From NCBI GenBank assembly GCA_039000515.1, contig JBCFYV010000001.1, positions 54,907,904-54,971,903 on the forward strand: 64,000 bases of DNA. Reading direction: 5' to 3'. Positions 56,440 through 64,000 of this stretch are shown one piece after another. Made by a program: the position numbers and the translations under genes. The notes under the pieces were generated by a model. That model searched no databases. It worked only from the letters and a program-made list of their open reading frames with translations, and was not told the DNA's origin. The stretch's first letter is position 1, and each line of letters opens with the position of its first letter. This DNA is from Timema cristinae (taxonomy: Eukaryota > Arthropoda > Insecta > Phasmatodea > Timematidae).

Positions 56440-56922
56440 TGAGAAAGTTTCAAATTGTTTATGTAAACATCAATTTCCAAAAACCTAAAATATAATGAAA
56501 TGACAGACTTTTAAATTTTATTCTCTGATGAATGTTTTTTATTTTACTTGCATTTTTTTTACTGGATTTATTACTTTTCCTATTTTATTTGTAAACACAA
56601 ACACTAAATTACCAATTTATCTGTTTTTATTGTATAAATTAAGTTACATGTGTTGAATGTTCATTTTTGTATATGTTTACATTATTTTATATAACATTAA
56701 AATGATAAAATTAATCAATTTTCAATTATTTTGTATTTACTAAATACAATTAAATTCTATCTATTTTAATGATATTTAAGTACTTTTGTCTACAAATGAA
56801 CACATATTTTTATTTTTATTAAAAATCCAAAAAATAACTCAAAATTATTTTACTTGTTAATTAGATCTATCTGAACACAAATAAGTAAAAAAAAAAAAAA
56901 TCAAGTTAAACCCAATTAATTC

Positions 56923-56939
56923 ATGACCGAAAGGGTTAA
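56923..56939. repeat. piggyBac right terminal inverted repeat and TTAA
   Basis: ATGACCGAAAGGG followed by TTAA. Complementary to the left end CCCTTTCGATCA apart from one base. Confidence 0.93.
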
Positions 56940-57280
56940 CGAGCCAAGTGATGAATTTAGATGTGGATTCATACGTACAAGCGGTCCATATATGAGCTAC
57001 CTCTTGCTTCTTGAACCCCTTGTCACCATAGTCAAAACTAACTATAGAAGAACTGCTGGCAACCTGGTGTTGTAAAGGCTGGCTTCCTATTGGGTAGTTT
57101 AAAAGGTAGTGTAATAAAATTATTTTTTAAATCGCGTGATTCTACATGGAGGAAGTATTAAAAGGATATTTTACATACAGTTTATCAAAGAAAAATACAC
57201 TTCATCCGTGACTTTTTTAATATACGAGAGGGGTCCAAAACAGTATCATTACAAAGTGTAGCAGCGTTTGCGTTAAAGAA
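56940..57280. other. Flank between piggyBac and microsatellites, nothing recognised
   Basis: AT-rich with a slightly GC-richer centre; no open frame or repeat family member is seen. Confidence 0.5.
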
Positions 57281-57282
57281 AA

Positions 57283-57371
57283 GTAGTAGTAGTAGTAGTG
57301 ATAGTAGTAGTAGTGATAGTTTAATCTAACACAAGAGTGATGCCTTAGACCATGCGGCCACCAAAGCAGAT
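57283..57371 (-). repeat. (AGT)n microsatellite and SINE A subtype 2 head fragment
   Basis: AGTAGTAGTAGTAGTAGTGA runs over 57,283-57,318. Then AGAGTGATGCCTTAGACCAT, GCGGCCACC at 57,334-57,362 equals the subtype 2 head seen at 19,060-19,088. Only the head is present, which is unusual for an insertion that begins from the 3' end. Confidence 0.6.
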
Positions 57372-57394
57372 GTCTGTATATGCAGTATGTCTAT

Positions 57395-57547
57395 AAATAT
57401 ATTCATAAATATAATATAGCTCATATATATATTTATATATATACATATTATGTATATTGTAAACACACACATATATATATATATAAAATATATAATATAC
57501 ACATATGTATGTATATGTGTAAAACACACACAATATATATATATGTG

Positions 57548-57592
<45 letters not shown>

Positions 57593-57645
57593 GTGTGTGT
57601 GTGTGGTGTGTGTTGTGTGTGTGTGTGTTGTTGGTGTGTTGTGGA
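57395..57645. repeat. (TA)n and long (GT)n microsatellites
   Basis: TATATA words occupy 57,400-57,545. A near-pure GT run follows over 57,548-57,632, with T-T interruptions that split it into about five blocks. Frames rich in Tyr/Ile or Cys/Val here are artefacts. Confidence 0.95.
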
Positions 57646-57704
57646 AAGCGATGGAGGAGGCCGAATAATACGGAGAGTGGGAGGACGCAGTGATTACAAA
57701 TAAA

Positions 57705-58415
57705 AAAATCTAGTGGAGCAGGTTAGTGCCCTTTCACTACTACTATTTGTAATGATAGTGAAAATAGTTATTTATAAAGTGACAGGAAATCTCGGGGAGG
57801 AAAGAATGAAAGTTATGATGCCAGATGATGACTTGATGGTAAGTGGGAGTAGGAAGAAGAAGTACAGTAACAGCTACAGGAATGGAATGAGGAACGAAGT
57901 AATGTAGATTGAAATATAGGACGGTGAAGTGTGAAGTGATAATATGATAATAATCACAAACATTAAGATACAACCTAGTAGAGATATAAAGTTGTATGGA
58001 GTAAAGCTGAGAAAAGTACTGAACCTAAAATATCTTGGAAGCAAAATTGAGGCAAAAGGTGAAAGTAGAAAGGATGTAATGAGTAGAGGACAGCAGGAAG
58101 AGTTGTTTTTATTTGTGTAACCAAAAAAGAGTGGGGGTACAGGGAGTACATGAGATAGTAGAGGAAGAAAGACTGAGATGGTATGGGCATGTAATGAGAA
58201 TGTAAAAGAAGAGTATGCTGAAGGAAATGATTAAAATGAAATATTTAGGAGAACGACCGCAAGGGAGGCCAAGAAAGAGATGGGAAAGCAGATAAAATAA
58301 AGTGTGCAAGTTAGAGGAGAAAAATGGTGGAAGGAAAGAGAAAGATTGAAACATTTTACTTAACTGACCTGGCCAAAGGCTGGAAATATGTGTGATGATT
58401 ATGATAATAGGTATA
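57705..58415 (+). pseudogene. Non-LTR retrotransposon reverse transcriptase, 5'-truncated and decayed
   Basis: Translated pieces in shifting plus frames follow the order of a LINE reverse transcriptase C-terminal half. QVSALSLLLFVMIV (57,719-57,760) stands for the 'QGSALSPLLFxxVM' motif. MMPDDDLMVSG (57,813-57,846) stands for the 'YADDxxL' catalytic motif, with the Tyr-Ala replaced. LNLKYLGSKIEAKGESRKDV (58,020-58,079) and ERLRWYGHVMRM (58,168-58,203) follow, then GERPQGRPRKRWES (58,249-58,290). A tail of GATGATTATGATAATAG ends it near 58,411. The upstream endonuclease and the first half of the reverse transcriptase are missing. Several stops and frame changes exclude activity. The family looks like one of the common RTE/CR1/Jockey-type clades, but the exact clade is not decided. 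Confidence 0.88.
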
Positions 58416-60122
58416 TCACATGGTGTACCGTGACATGTGGGACCCACTTCAGTGGTGGACAGGAGAACCAAAAACAGTGAAAAACACCCATAAAAGCACT
58501 TGTCCCATTTGACTTTATTTCCAAATAATATTCATGCTTATACTCTATAGTTATGTGGAGCTGCTTAATATTAAAGGAAGTGATCAAAATGGTCACCTTC
58601 TGCCTGAATGCAAGCCCACTGTCGTCTTGTCGTAGTGCCACACTCTTTCAAAAATAAATTGCATTGCAACGCTTTCATTCAGGCCGAGGTTGGGCATTTT
58701 AACACTTACTATTAAGTTAAGCAGCTCCATATTACTGGAGTACAAACTGTTGGTAGAGCAATTTAACATTTATTCATTATGATATTGGTACATTTTGTAT
58801 GCATATGTTGGTAGTTCTGTTGATAGTATTTGTTCTTGATTTATCTTTTTTAGTTTTTCAATTCATATTAATATTTCACTTAATAAACAACTTTTAATTC
58901 AGTAATGTTTGATATTCGTAGAATAAAGATTCTATAAACCTGTGGTGGCACATTTTCACAAAATGACTTACTGGGAAACAAGATCAAATGGGACCCATGT
59001 TTATATGAACTTGTTTCATTGTGTTTGTGTCTATTGTCTGCCGCTCAAGTGGGCACCAAATGTAAATTAGCACTCTGTATACCAGTTCATATACATACAC
59101 ATTTTAATAAAGACAAAATAGTGATTTCTTAAGTTTACTTTTAGGCTATAATATGATAAGAATTGTTTTTATAAATTGAAAATTAATCATTCAATTGAAA
59201 TAAGTGTTAATTTTTCTTTCGAATTTATAAAAGAGATAAAATGAGTTTATACGATTTATTATTTTATATAGTAATAAAATTTTAGCTTAGTTAAATGAAG
59301 CAAGCTATTTCAAATATTTTTACGAAGTGAATCAAGAATATTTACGACACCATATTTTAAAATATAAATAAAACACGGTAGTTGTTAAATTGGAAAATTA
59401 ATCCCAAATAAAATATTGTTTGAAATGTATCTCAATGCTAAGACCATTAAACATGACTACTTTAACTTACATCGATATCCGTTAAAATTTACGGCAAGTT
59501 TGAAATGGTAAACGTAAATTTTTTCTACAAATAAGGTTTCATTGAAAAGAACTGTTGTTGGTTTATTTTCAGAAATACATTTCATTGGTACACTTTATTT
59601 AATATTGATATGGCAGACAGTTTTCTGGTAATATAGAAATCACATAAAACAACGATCACCACAATATAGCTGGCTCATAAGTTTCTTAATAGCTCTCTTT
59701 CTATACAGATCCATTTTTATTTGTGTCTCGTTGAGGGTTTTTTTCGTTCTAAAACTATTTAAGCAATGTGGTTAGTTTAGTTCCCGATTACTACTTTCCA
59801 TATTTCTGAATTAATTGCCGTCTTAAGTAGAATGAATAAATTGTTCTACGCTGAAGAGTTTGGAATAGTCTTGTTCCCAATATCCAGAAGGAAAAAAAAG
59901 TACCCCAACCCACTAATGCATCATGCAACAAGTTTGTAGTGACAGCACCAAACTGTCGCCTTTAGATTCTAGAAATGTAAATTGGAATAAATTAATAAAG
60001 ATAAAATACATGTTGCTATTTTAATTTTTCTTACTAAGCTAAAATTCTGCTACACCGCTTGTAATATTTGAAAATTTAAAATGTTAGGCTTGAATTGGTT
60101 TAAGAAAAACTTCAGAAATCAC
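58416..60122. other. Intergenic DNA with recurring GGGACCCA words
   Basis: GTGGGACCCACTTCAGTGG at 58,437-58,455, CTTGTCCCATTTGAC at 58,499-58,513 and CAAATGGGACCCATG at 58,986-59,000 hint at inverted ends of a short element around 58,437-59,000. The block ATGGTCACCTTCTGCCTGAA (58,590-58,609) has the flavour of a transposon end I have seen in arthropods. No termini could be fixed. The 80-codon minus frame (58,399-58,641) lacks a motif. The rest is AT-rich and unassigned. Confidence 0.35.
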
Positions 60123-60136
60123 ATTCGAACATAATA

Positions 60137-60435
60137 TTATTATTATTATTATTATTAGCACCGCGTCTTACTACCCGTTCGGGTTATACGTACTTACGCT
60201 AATGTGTAATGGTAGGGTGATTGTGAGATGAATGAAGGACCTTACAGTTTAACGTGGAATCGAACCACGGTGGAGGCCTAGCATTCCTCACATTCACAAG
60301 TTGTGATTAATACACATCTTGTCAGAGGTGAAGGAAGGGTTTGGTAATCAGATAAATCTGTGCCGGGACCGAGGTTTGAACCCCGGCCGCCAGCATAGAA
60401 GTCCAACACCTTACCCCTAGACCACCAGGTCACCA
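60137..60435 (-). repeat. SINE family B, full-length, 14-bp perfect TSD
   Basis: Flanked by ATTCGAACATAATA at 60,123-60,136 and 60,436-60,449. On the minus strand it starts GGTGACCTGGTGGTCTAGGG, then GTAAGGTGTTGGACTTCTAT, with box B GGGGTTCAAACCTCGG. The head resembles tRNA-Glu by eye (CTGGTGGTCTAG near the start). The middle has TTCACCTCTGACAAGATGTG and a second T-arm-like CCGTGGTTCGATTCCACG. The tail is GTATAACCCGAACGGGTAGT, then AAGACGCGGTGCTAATAATA. This is the best reference for family B in the window. Confidence 0.96.
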
Positions 60436-60463
60436 ATTCGAACATAATAACTTCACTCGTAAC

Positions 60464-60481
60464 TCTCTCTCTCTCTCTCTC

Positions 60482-60535
<54 letters not shown>
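60464..60535. repeat. (CT)n-(TA)n compound microsatellite
   Basis: CTCTCTCTCTCTCTCTCCTC followed by about 50 bp of pure TA. It begins just after the right TSD of the SINE B copy. The frame across it is not a gene. Confidence 0.95.
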
Positions 60536-60537
<2 letters not shown>

Positions 60538-60589
60538 CTTAAGTCAACACCTTAAAGTTGGTTAGATGTGATTTTTCTCCATCATGGTC

Positions 60590-60945
60590 TGTGTATGTAT
60601 TCAGCTTTTCGTTTGGTCAGTGCTACCTACACCATCTGGTGTAAGTCCCATGTACTACGGGAGTTCAGAAGTGTGGTGGTTTCCAGTTGCCTTCCACACT
60701 AAATTTATATAACGAGCGTGAAAGGTCCTAACAATTTTGTTAGGGGAGGTATTTTCATATGACTTCCAGAGTTATTTTACATGACATAATTTACGTGGGA
60801 CTAGAAGCTGTATATTAAGCCTCAAAAGGAAGTTGTGTTACAGATTTTTATCGCTCAAGAAACATTCGTTGGCCTCGGCTGGTTTTGAACTCATGGCTAT
60901 CAGGTACCTGAGGTGACCACTTTACCCCAAGACCCCCGTCGTTGA
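60590..60945 (-). repeat. SINE family C, longer copy
   Basis: On the minus strand: head GGGGGTCTTGGGGTAAAGTG, then GTCACCTCAGGTACCTGATA and GAGTTCAAAACCAGCC (box B), then the complement of GGAAGTTGTGTTACAGATTT. It extends to the complement of GTGGTGGTTTCCAGTTGCCT and CACCATCTGGTGTAAGTC, so the element may be ~350 bp. Blocks match 52,735-52,918. Termini and duplication are unresolved. Confidence 0.6.
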
Positions 60946-61625
60946 TTTCTCTCTTTAAATATAGATAGAGACACACACACACTTTTTTTTAAATAAATGC
61001 TTTATATAGGACTATCTATATAACCTTTATTTTAAAATAAAATTATTTTATCTTTGTAATAATTATTTAAATTTATTTTATTTAACCATAGAGTACTACG
61101 TGCTACAGTGGTATAATAAACACTTACACTGAACTCAGTCTTGTATTATATTTAACTGCGGATGTTGTTAATAATTAATATTGAAAACCCAACTGTATTC
61201 ACTGGGAATGACTTAGCCTATCCAAGGAACAAGAAATTCGGATAAGAAACAAATTAGTTTTTTAATTTTTTTTAAATTTATTTTTCTCAAATCTTATAAC
61301 TTGCCTGTTTACTCTCTATATAATACAGAGATACAAAATTTATGTACGATAACGTCATGCTTTGTTTTGTAAAATCATAGTTTTAAATATAAATGATTCA
61401 TAAGTCTACATGTTTAAAATGTATTTCTTTTGTATATGTTTGTTATAATTTCAAGACTTCTTTATTATATTGTGTCATAACTTGTAATTTTTATTACCAA
61501 TTTTTACAAATACTAATAAAATATTGTGCATTTCTATTACTATATCACATTACGATTTATGTCTTTCACTTTAAATTGATACAATTGTGCAACTTGAAGC
61601 ATATCATTACCTAATAAAGGAGGGA
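60946..61625. other. AT-rich intergenic DNA, nothing recognised
   Basis: A 73-codon plus frame at 61,393-61,614 is AT-driven with no motif. A short (AC)n run sits near 60,970. Confidence 0.5.
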
Positions 61626-62838
61626 ATGCATAATCACACAGCAAGGAATACAAAGGTAATAGCAGTTTATTAAATAACATTTAGTAATATACATAAGCAT
61701 AGAAAATGGGAATTCATTTGGTTTCACTTAATAGATAAATTAGGTATACCTTGGAACAAGAGTATCTAAATAAATGAAACGGCCAAACATCAGACTGCTG
61801 GCCACTAAGGTCACTGCCGGCTCGCATTGTACCTTGGACGGAGCACTATGAGACAAGTAATGAAATCTTTAATTAATCTCGTGAGGCAAGTAGCGTATTG
61901 TAATTAGAAATTAGCCAATCAATTAAGATAATTAGTAGAATGCAAGAAAACTACCAGTCAATTGGGTTAATACAAAACGAATACAGAATTAGGCTTTGTA
62001 AAGATACATATCACAACAAGAGTGGTAGACTCTACAAGTTCCCTTAGATAAGCTCATTAGCTCATACTGCCCTCAGCTACTTTCGTACTTAAAAGTTCTG
62101 ACAACAACTTATTGTTTCACCAGCAATGTATTGTCTTTCAATAATAGATTGGCGTAGTTGGCTAACGCGCTTTTCGTGTTGAGCCCGACTGCTGAGGACG
62201 GGGAGATCGAGGTTCGAATCTCGGTCGGGTGAACTGGGGGGGGGGGGGGTTCCTAAATTGTTTTACACTCTACATCCACGCAAATGTGGGTTCACTTCCT
62301 TAAATTCAACCTTCCCAATTCCTAATCCATTTGTGTAATTAGTACTTAAGCGTATAACCCGAACGGGTAGTAAGACGCGGTGCTAAATAATAATAATAAT
62401 AATAATAATAATAGATTAATAATGCGTGAACGTTATAGCCACAATACAGGGGAGCTAACCACGTTCCACTAGCGCACAAATAGTATGCCCCAATTGGGGG
62501 ATCACAGAAATAGCCGTGGTATACTATTGCTGGGCTCACGACCAAACCTTTACAATTATGGTGTACTCAGAATGAAGTTCAGCATCTACAAGATCTTGAC
62601 TTAAGAAGCTCGTCTAAAGGCACAGAAATGCAAACAACACAGTGAGCCGTCACGGCCTCGCGTAGATAGGTCAAGCCAAAAAGAGGCACAATAGCGAGAC
62701 TAAATAAGTTAAGGTTAAATGGGCCCATCGATGGGCCTGGTGGATCCAATTAGGTCAACATTCATGTCTGGTAACTCCCAGTTACTGTGAGCTTACGTTA
62801 CCTCTGGCTATCCTGCAGTAAGGGCAGCCTCACAACAA
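61626..62838 (-). mobile_element. GC-richer block split by a SINE; possible solo LTR
   Basis: The block is GC-richer than its flanks and is interrupted by the SINE at 62,151-62,406. Read on the minus strand without the SINE it starts TGTTGTGAGGCTGCCCTTAC and ends CTTGCTGTGTGATTATGCA, with AATAAACTGCTATTACC about 40 nt before the end. A TG...CA frame with a late polyadenylation word is what a solo LTR of ~960 bp would show. I could not find a 4-6-bp target duplication, so the boundaries and the LTR identity are uncertain. No coding frame is present. Confidence 0.3.
62151..62406 (+). repeat. SINE family A subtype 1, young copy with TSD
   Basis: Flanked by AATAATAGATT at 62,140-62,150 and 62,407-62,417 (11 bp, exact). 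It begins at GGCGTAGTTGGCTAACGCGC, so the first ~8 nt of the head are absent. Box B is GAGGTTCGAATCTCGGTCGG. A G run of about 13 replaces the short G run after GAACTG. The tail is GCGTATAACCCGAACGGGTA, then GTAAGACGCGGTGCTAAATA and seven or more TAA units. Confidence 0.96.
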
Positions 62839-63894
62839 ATCAAATGCTATAGCGCTACTATATTTAACTATACCCAGCAAGCTTATGCTAAAAATACTAT
62901 CAATTCACAAAGGAATACAAGCCGGTAAACTAAGAACATCGATTTTAAGCCTATCATGAATGTATACTACAAAATTTGGTTCACGCAACCAACTACTCCA
63001 AGCTGGCTCGTGTTTTTAAGGTATCCCTAATATAGATTCATTAATAATATTAATGTCAAAACTTTCTGATAAGAAAATAACTTCAATATATATAACTTAT
63101 AATGTTTGTGGCGAGATTTAAAAATCTACCGTGAACTATTTTCTAATGCAATTAAATGGCATAATTAAGTTCATTGGCTAAAATATATCTTTAATATAAT
63201 ACAATAAAGGGTAATTATCAAGGCCCGGAAAGTTATGCCCTTAAGAATCCAAAAAATGTACTTAAGAATTGGGTATTAATGCTCCAACAAATAAAATAAA
63301 TACTCTTAGAAACAAAAAAATAAATACTTATAAAATCTGTTTTTATATCCTCAAAAATTACAAAAGATACTCTTAAAAATATTAAGTAATAATTTTAAAA
63401 TGAAAATGTTCTTCTTGTTCGTTTATGTTAATGGCTGAGGAATCCTGGAGAGGAAGAAATAAATAATAAATTGTATGACGACTACATCTTTTAAAGTTAA
63501 TAAAATAAGCAGAACATTTGTTGTGCGCGAGAAAGAAAGATAGAATTAACTACACTACATCTTACATTTACCTTATTCTGTATTGCAAAGCATAACGAAG
63601 GTCATTTTCAGATTCTCATATATGATTGATCGGTGATTATCGGCCAAGAGTTTTTTTGTACCTGGTGAAGCTGTGCTCAACATCTACGATTGTTATTGGA
63701 GAACTCCTAAGGTATGGAATAACACCCGGTGATATGTCTTCTTCAATGTCTTAAAAAGATTCGCTTTACCAGCGATAACGTTGATAATTTTACACACTGT
63801 TTAGAATCCAGAAATTTTTATCAACACATGGCTAGAAATATAGATAATACCCTTTTTCAAACAAATAAAGCTATTTTTTTCAACATGTTTACAA

Positions 63895-63895
<1 letters not shown>
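62839..63895. other. AT-rich intergenic DNA, nothing recognised
   Basis: No supported gene. The words AAATACTCTTAGAAA / AGATACTCTTAAAAA and AATGTACTTAAGAATTG recur over 63,230-63,390, perhaps a weak tandem tendency. A frame at 63,729-63,977 ends in the SINE that follows. Confidence 0.45.
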
Positions 63896-63932
<37 letters not shown>

Positions 63933-64000
63933 GCACCGCGTCTTACTACCCATTCGGGTTATACGCACTTACGCTAATGTGTAATGGAAGGGTGATTGTG
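63896..64000 (-). repeat. SINE family B, cut by the window end
   Basis: An ATT run (63,899-63,931) is followed by AGCACCGCGTCTTACTACCC, ATTCGGGTTATACGCACTTA and CGCTAATGTGTAATGGAAGG. The sequence matches the first ~75 nt of the copy at 60,137 in the same orientation and continues outside the window. Confidence 0.93.

Larger units (their letters stand above)
53984..56935 (+). mobile_element. piggyBac transposon with TTAA duplication and TIRs
   Basis: The element is bounded by TTAA at 53,980-53,983 and 56,936-56,939. Its termini are CCCTTTCGATCACTATGTG on the left and the complement of CCCTTTCGGTCATGAATTAA on the right, so the inverted repeats share about 12 bp. The length of 2,952 bp and a single interrupted transposase reading on the plus strand fit an autonomous-type piggyBac that has lost function. 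Near the left end is the perfect palindrome GTGTACAATTGTACAC (54,000-54,015), with related words at 54,077-54,092 and 54,347-54,363 and a diverged one near the right end (~56,785). These are candidate transposase-binding sites. Confidence 0.95.

Noticed and set aside
57326..57703. Tyr/Ile and Cys/Val-rich frames
   Set aside because: Direct translations of TATATA and GTGTGT microsatellites.

Overview
This window looks like a stretch of invertebrate animal nuclear genome, most likely arthropod. It is strongly AT-rich, has no long uninterrupted host coding sequence, and is dominated by short retrotransposons, decayed DNA transposons, minisatellites and microsatellites. The arthropod reading rests on three things: an interstitial TTAGG-type motif near 4,900; a dispersed repeat at 16,975-17,468 with ACTG runs at one end and a GCAAAGCCGCGGGCAAC-type end, which I recognise from arthropod genomes; and a piggyBac element. 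It is an inference, not a proof. I found no convincing host protein-coding gene.

Layout. The first ~2.3 kb has unusually long homopolymer runs and still contains a recognisable but distorted SINE, which suggests a poor consensus or unusual decay. From 2.4 to 33 kb the sequence is intergenic and peppered with old tRNA-derived SINEs. It also holds a TA-flanked inverted-repeat MITE (22,901-23,128), a ~680-bp inverted arrangement carrying two 71-nt tRNA-like segments (28,761-29,440), and a short unidentified minus-strand reading frame (9,114-9,470). Two large minisatellites follow: 20 copies of a 61-bp unit (33,154-34,369) and about ten copies of a 69-bp unit (38,391-39,052). A third, degenerate ~57-bp array lies at 47,490-47,995. 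An 833-bp foldback at 39,385-40,217 carries a decayed hammerhead-ribozyme-like core in each arm and may be Penelope-related.

The best-defined element is a piggyBac transposon, 53,984-56,935. It has TTAA on both sides, CCCTTTCG terminal inverted repeats, a small first exon, an intron, and a transposase broken by several frameshifts; its catalytic aspartates and C-terminal Cys/His module can still be recognised. A 5'-truncated, decayed non-LTR retrotransposon follows at 57,705-58,415.

The unifying theme is a SINE network. Two families with different tRNA-like heads (A and B) end in the same ~45-nt tail, which contains an ACCCGAACGGGT hairpin followed by (TAA)n. This suggests one LINE partner mobilises both. 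Several copies keep exact target-site duplications of 9-14 bp. At least two other tRNA-like families (C and D) are present, together with an AT-rich dispersed repeat (E) that often ends near TTTTCTCGCGT. Stretches listed as unassigned are those where I read both strands and saw nothing I can name.
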